Positions 45,604 to 54,225 of a stretch of DNA of 64,000 bases are shown piece after piece (positions within the stretch are counted from its first letter, which is position 1; each line of letters opens with the position of its first letter). The stretch comes from Hyphomicrobiales bacterium (lineage in GTDB: Bacteria; Pseudomonadota; Alphaproteobacteria; Rhizobiales; Xanthobacteraceae). The position numbers and the translations under genes are program-made. The stretch spans positions 1 through 64,000 of the forward strand of contig JAFKKH010000030.1 in NCBI GenBank assembly GCA_017305665.1. Direction: 5' to 3'. A model generated the notes under the pieces. It was not told the origin of the DNA. It saw nothing but the letters and a program-made list of their open reading frames with translations, and made no database searches.

Positions 45604-46416
45604 TCAGATGTTCATCCGAGCGGCGGTGTGCCGGTCAAGATTGTTGACCGAACCGGACTCGGTTGCGGCAGACGGCACGGGATCACGTTCGATTTCATCA
45701 CCGAACGCCTTGATGACATCACGGCTGAACGTGAAGATGGCTGGATCGTCGTAGCTTCGCGGCCGGGCGATCGGCACGCGCATCTCGTGCTGGAATGCGC
45801 CGCCCGACATCACCAGGATGCGGTCGGCCAGAAAGCAGGCCTCGTAGGCATTGTGCGTGACGAACACGATCGTCTTGCGCGTCTCCCTCCAGATCGCCAG
45901 AAGATCGGAGCGAATCCGGCGCGCCGTGATCTCGTCGAGCCCCGAGAAGGGCTCGTCCATCAGAAGAATGCCGGGCTCGACGCACAACGCTCGCACCAAC
46001 GCGAGGCGCTGGGCCATGCCTCCCGATATCTGGTGCGGATAGTAGTCGCGAAATTCCGAGAGGCCAGCCATGGCGAGATAGCGGGATTTCAGTTCGCTCC
46101 AGCGCGAGGTCGGGACCTTACAACTGGCGAGCGCAAAATCGAGATTCCCGTTTGCGGTCAGCCATGGCAGCAGGCGCGGCTCCTGGAACAGGTAGCCGAC
46201 GCGGCCTCCACTCACGCTGGCCCGCCCCTCGTAGACCTTGTCCAATCCGGCGAGGACATTGAGCAACGTCGATTTGCCGCAGCCTGACGGTCCAAGGATG
46301 CACAGGAATTCCCCCGCGCCGACCGTCAGATCGAGATTCTTCAGTACGGCACGTGACGTGCCGTCATGACCCTTGAAGGTCTTCCGGAGCGCGGCGACCT
46401 CAATGACTGAATTCAT
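45604..46416 (-). CDS. ABC transporter ATP-binding protein (SsuB/TauB type)
   Basis: A 270-residue ATPase with Walker A GPSGCGKSTLLNVLAG, a Q-loop (LFQEPRLLPWL), the signature QISGGMAQRLALVRALCVEP, and Walker B LLMDEPFSGLD with the switch His in VFVTHNAYEA. It drives the importer of this operon. The ATG at 46416 overlaps the permease stop by 4 bases. The frame extends further upstream inside the permease gene without conserved residues. Confidence 0.9.
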   Translation of the reverse strand: MNSVIEVAALRKTFKGHDGTSRAVLKNLDLTVGAGEFLCILGPSGCGKSTLLNVLAGLDKVYEGRASVSGGRVGYLFQEPRLLPWLTANGNLDFALASCKVPTSRWSELKSRYLAMAGLSEFRDYYPHQISGGMAQRLALVRALCVEPGILLMDEPFSGLDEITARRIRSDLLAIWRETRKTIVFVTHNAYEACFLADRILVMSGGAFQHEMRVPIARPRSYDDPAIFTFSRDVIKAFGDEIERDPVPSAATESGSVNNLDRHTAARMNI

Positions 46417-47153
46417 ACCGCTACCTGTGGGCGCCATGCGAAGACACGCCGTTCGATCGGCTTCAGGATGAGAACCTCGATGAGGAGCATGATGATGGTG
46501 AAAAGCAGCGTCCAGGCGAGAACCTGGCGCATATCGGCGAGCTGATACCAATAGAACAGCTTGAACCCGACACCGTTCGGACGGCCGATCAGTTCCACCA
46601 GAACCGTGATCTTCCAGATGATGCCGAGCCCGAAGCGGGCCGAGGCCATGATGTAGGGCAGGATCTGCGGCAGCAGCACGCGGCGCACGATGGCCGGCCG
46701 CGAGGCCTCGAACACCCGGGCCATCGCGACGAGCTTGGTGTCGACGTTCTTCACGCCCTCCCAGATATTGATCGTGATCGATGGAGCGGCGGTGACGGCG
46801 ATGGCGACGATGGCGGCGCCCTCATTCAGTCCGAACCAGATGAAGGCCATGATGGCATAGCAAAGACTCGGAACCGTCAATCCGATCATCACCCACACAT
46901 CGAGAACGGCCTCGGCTCGCCGATTGAGCCCCATCACGACGCCGACCGGAACACCCAGTATCAGCGCGAGCACAAGGCCGCCCGCGACGCGCAACAGTGT
47001 CATGACGAGATCGGTCCACACCTCTCCGCCTGCAATATCACCCCACAGGGTGCGCGTGGTCTCGATCGGACCCGGGAAGATTTCGTGCGGCAGCGTGAGG
47101 GACAACAACCCCCAGACGATCACCGCCATCACCAGTGAGATCAACTTAAGCAT
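46413..47153 (-). CDS. ABC transporter permease (SsuC/TauC type)
   Basis: A 246-residue membrane protein with about six helices. The coupling loop near residues 155-175 reads ASRPAIVRRVLLPQILPYIM. The ATG at 47153 lies 8 bases inside the end of the amidohydrolase gene. The single permease gene implies a homodimeric channel, unlike the two-permease system at 4109-5672. Confidence 0.87.
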   Translation of the reverse strand: MLKLISLVMAVIVWGLLSLTLPHEIFPGPIETTRTLWGDIAGGEVWTDLVMTLLRVAGGLVLALILGVPVGVVMGLNRRAEAVLDVWVMIGLTVPSLCYAIMAFIWFGLNEGAAIVAIAVTAAPSITINIWEGVKNVDTKLVAMARVFEASRPAIVRRVLLPQILPYIMASARFGLGIIWKITVLVELIGRPNGVGFKLFYWYQLADMRQVLAWTLLFTIIMLLIEVLILKPIERRVFAWRPQVAV

Positions 47154-48537
47154 GACCAGGAACCTGCATCGCCGGAGCGGCGGTAAGGGCAAGGCCCGCA
47201 CGAGCCGCGCAGCGGCGCGCCACGCGCTCGGCCTCGATGAGAAGTGCATTCTCGTCGACCGTCAGAACCTTGCGATCCCGCATAATGACGCGCCCGTCGA
47301 TCACGGCGTCCCGAACGTCACCGCCGCGCGCGCTGTAGACAAGCGCCTTCTCCGGATCGAGCAGCGGCGCAAGATGAGGTTGCCTCGCCTCTACCGTGAT
47401 GAGGTCGGCGCGCTTTCCGATCTCGATGGATCCCGTCTCAGGCTGTCCGATCGCGCGTGCGCCTTCCGCCGTCGCCATTTTGAGTGCACGCGCGGCAGTG
47501 AGCGCGCGCGGATCGTTCGCAGCGGTTTTTGCGGTCGCGCAGGCGTATTTCATGCTCTCGAAAAGATCCTGCCCACAGTTGGCGGCAGCGCCATTGGTGG
47601 CAAGACCGCAGGTCACGCCCGCCGTCAGGAAATCTCCGATCGGCGGAAACCCCGTTCCCCAAAACAGGCGTGTCGGGGGGTCGAACAGGACAGCTGTGCC
47701 GCTCGCAGCCAGCAGTTCGATCTCGTGCGCCGACACGTCCGAGCAGGCAATGGCCTGCACGTCCGGCCCCAGGCAGCCGACCTCCCCAAGCAGTTCGACC
47801 TGCCTGATGTCGCGACCGAAATGGCGCGCGATCATCTGGTTGAACTCGGGTGACTCGGCCACGTGCATGTGGAGTGCAACCCCGTTATCGCGCGCAATCC
47901 GGCGCGTTTCGCGGAATCCGTGCTCGTCCACGACCCACGGCAGAAGCGGACCGATGGACAGGCGCAGACGACCGCCCTCAGATCCGTGCCAGCGTCCGGC
48001 GAGGCGTCCGACCCGCTCCGCCTGCTCGCCGGCCGTTTCGCAGAATCGCGGATCGAAAAACCGCGCCTCGGTGGCGCGCGCGACGGTGCCCCGAATTCCG
48101 CTGTCACGAAGCGCGCGAAACGCTGCATCCTCAACATCCACGGTCGCATGGGGCGGCATGAAGATGTTTTCGACCAGGCTGGTGTTACCGTTCTTGATGT
48201 TCTCGATGCAACCGAGCAGCTCCGCGACGTAAAGCGCCTCCTCGTCCATCGCGGTCATCAGCGGCATCAACAGATCGAGCCATTCCATGAGACGCCGCTC
48301 CGGACCGATGGTGCGGCCAAACACCATGCAGAGATGCGTATGGGAATTGATGAGTCCCGGGAGCACGATCCTGCCGGTGGCATCGATGACGAGATCGCAA
48401 TTCGGCGCGGGATCAGAGGTACAACGCTCGACGGCGACGATGTCGCGCCCTTCGACCACCACCCGCCCGTCCTCGATGACCTGGCCCGTTTTATCCATCG
48501 TGAGCACGAGCCCGTGCTCGATCGCGAGGCGCGTCAT
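47146..48537 (-). CDS. Amidohydrolase of the TrzA/AtzA/SAH-deaminase group with altered metal site
   Basis: A 463-residue member of the group that deaminates or dechlorinates purine- and triazine-type rings. It keeps the first metal pair H66-x-H68 (NSHTH), and H223, H225 and Glu228 (HMHVAES). The usual TDG metal-binding Asp is replaced by Asn315 (GLATNGAAANC). The usual AHC and HCPxSN histidines are also missing (IACSDVS near 262-269; VLFDPPTRLF near 283). It may therefore use another metal arrangement or be non-hydrolytic. The start at 48537 opens MTRLAIEHG; a TTG at 48546 is possible. It leads the ABC operon 44605-48537, so transporter and enzyme share a substrate, most likely an N-heterocycle or an amide. 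Confidence 0.85.
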   Translation of the reverse strand: MTRLAIEHGLVLTMDKTGQVIEDGRVVVEGRDIVAVERCTSDPAPNCDLVIDATGRIVLPGLINSHTHLCMVFGRTIGPERRLMEWLDLLMPLMTAMDEEALYVAELLGCIENIKNGNTSLVENIFMPPHATVDVEDAAFRALRDSGIRGTVARATEARFFDPRFCETAGEQAERVGRLAGRWHGSEGGRLRLSIGPLLPWVVDEHGFRETRRIARDNGVALHMHVAESPEFNQMIARHFGRDIRQVELLGEVGCLGPDVQAIACSDVSAHEIELLAASGTAVLFDPPTRLFWGTGFPPIGDFLTAGVTCGLATNGAAANCGQDLFESMKYACATAKTAANDPRALTAARALKMATAEGARAIGQPETGSIEIGKRADLITVEARQPHLAPLLDPEKALVYSARGGDVRDAVIDGRVIMRDRKVLTVDENALLIEAERVARRCAARAGLALTAAPAMQVPGHA

Positions 48538-48716
48538 CGGAAACAACAGAGCCGCACCGCGGCAGCGGTACCATTGATGAAGTCATCAAACGTCGCGCGC
48601 CGAGCAATGGGTCCAGCGAACGCCTCAACGCGCGATTGCGCACCAGCACTGATGCGCCCCCACAGATTGCCTCCCGTATCGAATGGTATGCTCATGCTTT
48701 GAAAGATGTCCGGCTT

Positions 48717-48771
48717 CTCGAACTACGTCAAATTCATGATAGTAATCCTTTACATGAATTTGGCTAATGAT
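48717..48771 (+). pseudogene. Duplicated LysR leader and first codons, remnant
   Basis: This 55-base segment matches 43601-43655 at 44 positions without gaps. It covers the LysR operator and the first codons (MNLAND here, MNSAND in the intact gene). After about seven codons the resemblance stops, and the frame ends at about residue 37 without a helix-turn-helix. It contains a perfect palindrome, AAATTCAT-N16-ATGAATTT (48730-48761), about 200 bases upstream of the amidohydrolase start. It may be a remnant of a second LysR gene whose operator is kept to control the amidohydrolase operon. Confidence 0.6.
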
Positions 48772-48953
48772 GTGTTTGATGCTGGATATTTGCCGCTTGG
48801 CTTATCGACGCGTTCGACCAATATCTACGGCGAGTGCGCAAGTCCCATCTGCAGCGTCGCAATATAGCGATCTCCTGCCTGCAACATCATTTTGGCGATA
48901 TCGAAATTGACGGCTATGACGGCGGCATGCATCTCAATTTGCGACAGATGAAA

Positions 48954-49169
48954 TCAGCCGTGCGAAACCAGAACAAATGAAAAATCAACAGATTCTAGAT
49001 CGGTTTTTTCCGAGATGTCATTTCGCTCTGCGAGCAGAAGGCTCCCTCCAGCTACCAGCTCAGTATTCGCTTTCATTAAACTGATCGACCGTTCCCGCCG
49101 AACTATCTCCACGATAGCTGGCTGAACTATCTCTATTGGGACACCGAACTGATCCTTAGCCAGCCGCAC
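48954..49169 (-). CDS. Short unrecognised protein or gene fragment
   Basis: A minus-strand frame of up to 71 residues from a GTG at 49169. The opening VRLAKDQFGVPIEIVQPAIV faintly resembles the small DUF3606 proteins common in rhizobia (a short helix then GV-type turn), but the rest does not. Codons upstream of the GTG (ARDNKKE) look like a continuation with no start, so it may be the tail of a broken gene. I cannot assign a function. Confidence 0.3.
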   Translation of the reverse strand: MRLAKDQFGVPIEIVQPAIVEIVRRERSISLMKANTELVAGGSLLLAERNDISEKTDLESVDFSFVLVSHG

Positions 49170-49254
49170 CTCCTTCTTGTTGTCGCGCGCTCCATAAATG
49201 GGTCAAATACCCCATAAGCGCGTCACGTTTTGCGCCGAGGTCCGTCATCGAGCG

Positions 49255-49630
49255 CTAGGTGACCGAGTAAGATTGACGAACGGTCCTGTTCTGACGGTTT
49301 CGTTTGATTTCTGCAGGCGCGTTGTTTCGAAATTCGGCGACCAGCCAGCGTCGCACGGGGGCGGCATCGCCATGACCATGAAACCTCAGGATATCAACGA
49401 TATCGATCGCGGATACGACGACGATCGGATGCTGGTCTTCCTTGATTTCCCGATACGCTCCCGATGTGAGCCTGCTTTTGGCGCGCTCGAGCCGCGATGA
49501 ACAGCTCGGAGGGTGTCTCGGGGCTGGTGCACAGTGCGAGATGCCGGGGCGTGACGCCCTTGTGGTTGTCGGCGATGGTTAATCGAGCAGGGCATCGACA
49601 TTGTCACCTGACGGGCCGGACCTATACTCA
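49255..49630 (-). pseudogene. Frameshifted C-terminal gene fragment, family not recognised
   Basis: Reading the minus strand, a frame ending at the stop 49255-49257 contains protein-like stretches: SGAYREIKED, then HPIVVVSAIDIVDILR, then DAAPVRRWLVAEF. Upstream of about 49490 this frame becomes Pro/Ser-rich nonsense and soon meets a stop. A neighbouring frame instead reads HLALCTSPETPSELFIAARA, which suggests a frameshift near 49480-49500. No start codon or N-terminal domain is visible. I do not know the family. Confidence 0.4.
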
Positions 49631-49934
49631 AAGCCTCGCTTCGGCGCGGGGATTTGTCGCTTTGTCGTTATCGCGGCTGCCGGACCGTCCGGTCGATCCG
49701 GAAGACGACGAACCTGTCGCCGCCGCCGTGCCAAGATCCCGATGCGGCCACCCGATCCGGCGGCTTGAGACTGGCTCTCGGTACGGGATCAGGACGAGAT
49801 CCTCCAGACGCGCGGGACCATGCTCGGCGAGCGCGAGCATCTCCTCCTCCCTCTCGTCGCAGCTTCTTCAGTTTGCGTTTCTCTTCCCCTCCAGCGCCTT
49901 TAGCTCACGCACCACAGGGTGAGCAGCGAGTCGA

Positions 49935-49951
49935 TTGACATGTTATAACAT
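49935..49951 (+). promoter_or_regulatory. Candidate GntR operator overlapping a -35 hexamer
   Basis: ATGTTATAACAT (49940-49951) is a perfect 12-bp palindrome that overlaps a TTGACA hexamer (49935-49940), 55 bases before the ABC binding-protein gene. A related GTTATAAAC lies before the sulfatase (55004-55012). The GT...AC ends fit GntR-family sites, and a GntR/UTRA regulator is encoded in the operon. Confidence 0.5.
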
Positions 49952-50005
49952 TTGAGCAAAAGTCCTAACTAATCGGCAGCCAAATGCCGGATTTGGGAGG
50001 ACAGC

Positions 50006-51400
50006 ATGACGTCATTCACGCCGACACGACGAACGCTTCTCAAGACAGGAACCGCAGTCGCCGCTCTGGCGACATTCGCTCCCGCAGTGCTTTGCCAGGC
50101 CAGGGCTGAGGATGCCGATCTCACGCCGTACAAGTCCGCGAAGATCGACTGGCAGCAGACGAAAGGCGAGACCATCACGGTAGCGGTTATTCCGGCCAGC
50201 TATTTCGAAAACCTCATCGCGCTGACGCCCCAGTTCAAGGAACTGACCGGGATCGACGTCCGGTTTGAAAAGATTCCGCCCGCACAGATCCGGCAAAAGA
50301 GCGTTATCGACCTCACCTCCAAGACCGGCACCTACGCGACCCATGCGGCCGATCCGATGTATTACGCGCTCTATGCCGCCAATAAATGGGTCGAGCCGCT
50401 CGACACGTATCTCAACGACAAATCGTTGACGGATACGGCGTGGTTCAATTTCGAGGACATCATTCCGGCGTGGAGAAGCGCCAACGGCATCAACGGCAAG
50501 CTCTACGGCATGCCGTATGACGGCGAGGTTACGATTCAGGTCTATCGCAAGGATCTCTACGACGCGAAAGGCCTGAAGCCCGCGGACACGCTCGAAGCCT
50601 ACGTTGCGAATGCAGCTGCGCTGAATGCGCCGAATGACCGCGTCTGGGGCGCTGCCTTACGCGGGCTCGCCGGCGCCGGCCAGAACATGTACATCTACCC
50701 CTCGATCTTCCGCGAATTCGGCGGCGACTGGATGAAGGGCGGCAAGCTGACGGTCAACGGTCCGGAAGCCGAAGCTGCGCTCACCTGGTACGTCGACCTC
50801 ATGAAAAAGTACGCACCGACCGCGGCGGCGAACTGGAACTGGCCCGACATCGCCGACGCGTTCTCGCAAGGGACGGTCGCAAGCTACATCGACGCACACT
50901 CGTCGGCGTCGGTGATCAACAACCCGCAGAAGTCCAAGATCATCGGCAAGGTCGCCTACGCGCGCTGGCCTAAGGGACCGTCCGGCAAGCGCACCACCTC
51001 GATCTGGAACTGGGGCTTCCCGATCAACGCGGCGCTGAGCGAAAAGAAAAAGAAGGCGACGTGGCTCTTCATCCAGTGGGCCGCGAGCGCCGAAACCCAG
51101 GCTCGCACCGCGCATCGTTTCGCCGGCCCCACCAAACGCTCCGGCGTCAACCGCACGTCGATCTGGAAGGACCCCGATTACATCAAGCTGATGAACGGCT
51201 TCGGTCCCAATTTCGTCGAAGCCACCATGGACGCGCTGCAACACGACACTGACGTCGATTGGCGTCCACGGGTGCCGCAGTGGCCGGCAATCGGCGACAC
51301 CATGGCGACCACGATCCAGTCGGCGCTATCAGGTCAGGCGACCGTCAAGGCCGCCCTCGACGAAGCGCAGCGCCGCATCGAACCGATGATGCGCGGCTGA
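50006..51400 (+). CDS. ABC transporter extracellular solute-binding protein (family 1, Tat-exported)
   Basis: A 464-residue binding protein of the carbohydrate-type family 1. The N-terminus has a twin-arginine signal (TRRTLLKTG) followed by a hydrophobic stretch and an ARA-type cleavage near residue 34, so it is probably exported folded by Tat. The mature part shows YGMPYDGEVTIQVYRKDLYD and WNWGFPINAALSEKKKKATW. GGGAGG precedes the ATG. It heads the operon that runs to the sulfatase-activating gene. The ligand may be a sulfated sugar or similar compound, an inference from the neighbours. Confidence 0.88.
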   Translation: MTSFTPTRRTLLKTGTAVAALATFAPAVLCQARAEDADLTPYKSAKIDWQQTKGETITVAVIPASYFENLIALTPQFKELTGIDVRFEKIPPAQIRQKSVIDLTSKTGTYATHAADPMYYALYAANKWVEPLDTYLNDKSLTDTAWFNFEDIIPAWRSANGINGKLYGMPYDGEVTIQVYRKDLYDAKGLKPADTLEAYVANAAALNAPNDRVWGAALRGLAGAGQNMYIYPSIFREFGGDWMKGGKLTVNGPEAEAALTWYVDLMKKYAPTAAANWNWPDIADAFSQGTVASYIDAHSSASVINNPQKSKIIGKVAYARWPKGPSGKRTTSIWNWGFPINAALSEKKKKATWLFIQWAASAETQARTAHRFAGPTKRSGVNRTSIWKDPDYIKLMNGFGPNFVEATMDALQHDTDVDWRPRVPQWPAIGDTMATTIQSALSGQATVKAALDEAQRRIEPMMRG

Positions 51401-51403
51401 TCG

Positions 51404-52339
51404 ATGGGAGCGTCCGCAATCGCGTCGGCCGAAACGGGAAGCCATGGCGCTTCCGCCGATTTCGGCCACGCGCTGGCACAACGCGAACGCCGGTTTGCGG
51501 CAGCCCTGCTCGCGCCGGCGTTTCTCGCACTGCTCGCCACCACGACGTTCCCGCTGATCTTCCTGGTCTGGACCAGCACGTTCCGGATGAATCTCGCGAT
51601 GCCGTTCATGAACGGGTTCGTCGGATTCGAGAACTATCGAGTGCTGCTCACTGACGAACGGTTCTGGTCGTCGCTTCTGATCAGCCTTGTCTACACCGGC
51701 GCGACCGTCGCTCTCCAGGTCGCGATCGGATTGGCGCTGGCCCTTCTGGTCATGGACATGAAGCGCGGCCAGGGCTGGTTCAGGCTGGTCGCGATTCTGC
51801 CGGTGGTGCTGTCTCCTGCCGTTGTCGGCATGATCTGGCGCACGTTCATGCTGGCCCCCGATTTCGGCATCGTCGACTTCCTTGCCATCAACGCCGGCCT
51901 TGGCAGCCAGAACTGGCTCGGCGATCCCACCCTCGCGATGGTTTCGGTGATCGCGATCCACACCTGGCAATGGACGCCTTTCGCATTCATGGTGTTGCTC
52001 GCCTCGCTGGCCTCGCTGCCCGAGGACATCTACGAAGCGGCCCGTCTCGACCGCGCAACCGCATGGCAACGCTTCCGGCGCATTACGCTGCCGCTGCTTC
52101 GCCCGGCCATCGTGATGGTCGTGATCATGCGCACCATGGTGGCGCTGACGGCATTCGCGGCGATCTTCACCGTCACGGCCGGCGGCCCGGGCACGGCGAC
52201 TGAAATCCTCAACCTCTATGCCTACCGAAAATCCTTTACCGAGCTCTCGATCGGCTATGGCGCCGCTCTCGCCGTTGCTCTCCTGTTCGTCACGATCATC
52301 ATTTCGGGCGTTCTCTTCGTGCTGCGGAGAGCGAAATGA
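51404..52339 (+). CDS. ABC sugar-type transporter permease (UgpA/MalF class)
   Basis: A 311-residue inner-membrane protein with six predicted helices. The coupling loop near residue 205 is YEAARLDRATAWQRFRRITL. It begins 4 bases after the binding-protein stop. It pairs with the next permease to form a heterodimeric channel. The long N-terminal cytoplasmic leader (about 35 residues) is usual in MalF/UgpA-class proteins. Confidence 0.9.
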   Translation: MGASAIASAETGSHGASADFGHALAQRERRFAAALLAPAFLALLATTTFPLIFLVWTSTFRMNLAMPFMNGFVGFENYRVLLTDERFWSSLLISLVYTGATVALQVAIGLALALLVMDMKRGQGWFRLVAILPVVLSPAVVGMIWRTFMLAPDFGIVDFLAINAGLGSQNWLGDPTLAMVSVIAIHTWQWTPFAFMVLLASLASLPEDIYEAARLDRATAWQRFRRITLPLLRPAIVMVVIMRTMVALTAFAAIFTVTAGGPGTATEILNLYAYRKSFTELSIGYGAALAVALLFVTIIISGVLFVLRRAK

Positions 52340-53175
52340 CCGCAAAACGCCTCCGCACCGCCATCGTGCTCGCTATTTCCGCGGTGTTTCTGCTCGCCTG
52401 GGCGTTCCCGATCATCTGGAGCGTCCTGAATTCGTTCAAGACCGATTCCGACGTCCTCGCCTACCCGCCGAAGCTCATCTTCTCGCCCACGCTCGACGCC
52501 TATCGCGACGTGCTGTTCGGCTCAGGATCGATCCTGCCGAATCTCATTTCCAGCATGATTATTTCGGTCGGCACCACGGTCGTGACCATGCTGATGGCTG
52601 TTCCTGCCGCCTATGCTCTTGCGCGGCTGCGCTTCCGCGGCAAGAAATTCGCAGGCTTCTACGTCCTGACGACACAGATGCTTCCGCCGGTCGGCATCAT
52701 CATTCCCTATTTCCTTGTGCTGCGGAATATCGGCTGGATCGATACCTATCAGGGCATCATCCTGATCTATCTGTCCTTCTCCCTGCCCTTTGCGATCTGG
52801 CTGCTGGTCTCCTATTTCGAGGACATTCCATTCGAAATGGAGGAAGCGGCATTTCTCGACGGCGCCAGCCGGCTGCGCACGCTGTGGCGGATCATCATTC
52901 CGCAGGTGCGCGGCGGCATTGCCGTCACGGTCGTGTTCGTCTTTCTCAACGCATGGAACGAATTCCTGTTCGCCGTCGTGCTGAGCGGCAACACCGTACG
53001 CCCGGTGACGGTTGCCATGTTCAACTTCGTATCCGTCGAACAGACCCTGTGGGCGAAGCTCGCGGCCGTTTCAGTTCTCGCCATGCTGCCGGTGGTCGTG
53101 CTCGGCGTGGTGGCGCAAAAGCATATCGTAAAGGGGTTGACGGTCGGTGCCGTCAAAGGTGGAGGACGCCGATGA
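52336..53175 (+). CDS. ABC sugar-type transporter permease (UgpE/MalG class)
   Basis: A 279-residue permease with six predicted helices. The coupling loop is EEAAFLDGASRLRTLWRIII near residue 170, and NAWNEFLFAVVLSG follows. It overlaps the first permease and the ATPase gene by 4 bases each, so the genes are translationally coupled. Confidence 0.91.
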   Translation: MTAKRLRTAIVLAISAVFLLAWAFPIIWSVLNSFKTDSDVLAYPPKLIFSPTLDAYRDVLFGSGSILPNLISSMIISVGTTVVTMLMAVPAAYALARLRFRGKKFAGFYVLTTQMLPPVGIIIPYFLVLRNIGWIDTYQGIILIYLSFSLPFAIWLLVSYFEDIPFEMEEAAFLDGASRLRTLWRIIIPQVRGGIAVTVVFVFLNAWNEFLFAVVLSGNTVRPVTVAMFNFVSVEQTLWAKLAAVSVLAMLPVVVLGVVAQKHIVKGLTVGAVKGGGRR

Positions 53176-54224
53176 TCGGCCGCGGCCAGGTCAAATTTCG
53201 CGACATCGTCAAGATGCACGGCGAATTCGCCGCGCTAAAGGGCGTGAATTTCGACATCGAACCCGGCGAATTCTTCGCGCTGCTCGGCCCCTCGGGTTCC
53301 GGCAAGAGCACCACGCTGCGCATCCTTGCCGGTCTCGATGCACCGACCGCAGGCCATGTGTTCATCGACGACAAGGACGTGACGTCGACGGATGCGCGCG
53401 ATCGCGACATCGCCATGGTGTTCCAGAGCTACGCGCTCTATCCGCACATGACCGTTGCGGAGAACATCGCGTTTCCGCTCGAGATGGCCCGGCTGCCAAA
53501 GGCTTCGATCGGTCCGGCCGTGCAGGACGCCGCACGGAAGGTAAAGATCGAGCATCTGCTCGATCGCAAGCCCGGCCAGCTTTCGGGAGGGCAGCAGCAG
53601 CGCTGCGCGCTGGCGCGCGCGATCGTCCGAAAAGCGCGCCTGTTTCTGCTCGACGAACCGCTCTCCAACCTCGACGCCAAACTCCGGCTCGAAACCCGCG
53701 CCGAACTGAAGAAGCTGCAGCGATCGCTGGGCGTGACGGCAGTCTACGTCACGCACGATCAGGAGGAGGCGATGACGCTTGCCGATCGCATGGCCGTTTT
53801 CATGGCCGGCGAAATCCAGCAGGTCGGCACGCCTGCGGAAGTCTTTACCCAGCCGAACTCCATCGATATTGCGGGCTTTATCGGCAATCCTCCGATGAAT
53901 CTCGTTCCGGCCCACTACACGAACGGCGACATCATTGTCGCCGGCCGTCGCCTCAAGACGGCGGCCGATCTTGCCGGCGAGCGCGAGGTCATCGCCGGCT
54001 TGCGGCCCAGCGCGCTGCGGATATCGCCTGATGGGCTGAACGCGCGGGTCGATCTTGTCGAAGATCTCGGTGACACGGCCGTGCTCGACCTCAACTGCAG
54101 CGGAACCACGATGCGGATGCGCGTCGGCGATCACGACGTCCCGCGCGAAGGCGACACGATCTGCGTCACGGCTCGCCCGCAAGATATTCATCTCTTCGAT
54201 CCAACAACGAGAAAGCGCCTCTGA
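53172..54224 (+). CDS. ABC transporter ATP-binding protein (UgpC/MalK class)
   Basis: A 350-residue ATPase. Walker A is GPSGSGKSTTLRILAGLD, the Q-loop is MVFQSYALYPHMTVAENIAF, the signature LSGGQQQRCALARAIVR and Walker B FLLDEPLSNLD, with the switch His in VYVTHDQEEAMTLADRMAV. The C-terminal TOBE/OB regulatory part (residues 240-350) is typical of MalK-class ATPases. The ATG at 53172 lies 4 bases inside the permease gene. The frame is open long before this in the permease, but that is a shadow. Confidence 0.93.
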   Translation: MIGRGQVKFRDIVKMHGEFAALKGVNFDIEPGEFFALLGPSGSGKSTTLRILAGLDAPTAGHVFIDDKDVTSTDARDRDIAMVFQSYALYPHMTVAENIAFPLEMARLPKASIGPAVQDAARKVKIEHLLDRKPGQLSGGQQQRCALARAIVRKARLFLLDEPLSNLDAKLRLETRAELKKLQRSLGVTAVYVTHDQEEAMTLADRMAVFMAGEIQQVGTPAEVFTQPNSIDIAGFIGNPPMNLVPAHYTNGDIIVAGRRLKTAADLAGEREVIAGLRPSALRISPDGLNARVDLVEDLGDTAVLDLNCSGTTMRMRVGDHDVPREGDTICVTARPQDIHLFDPTTRKRL

Positions 54225-54225
54225 C

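Larger units (their letters stand above)
48538..50005. other. Gene-poor interval with decayed fragments
   Basis: Almost 1.5 kb between two accessory operons contains no full-length gene I can support. It holds the duplicated LysR leader (48717-48771), a short minus-strand frame (48954-49169), a frameshifted fragment (49255-49630) and the promoter of the sulfate-ester operon (49935-50005). Base composition is visibly lower in GC from 48700 to 49300 than in the neighbouring genes. This fits the remains of insertions and deletions. Confidence 0.65.

Noticed and set aside
52218-53171. Long upstream extension of the MalK-class ATPase frame
   Set aside because: Arg/His-rich and lies inside the permease gene; the ATPase similarity begins at the ATG 53172.
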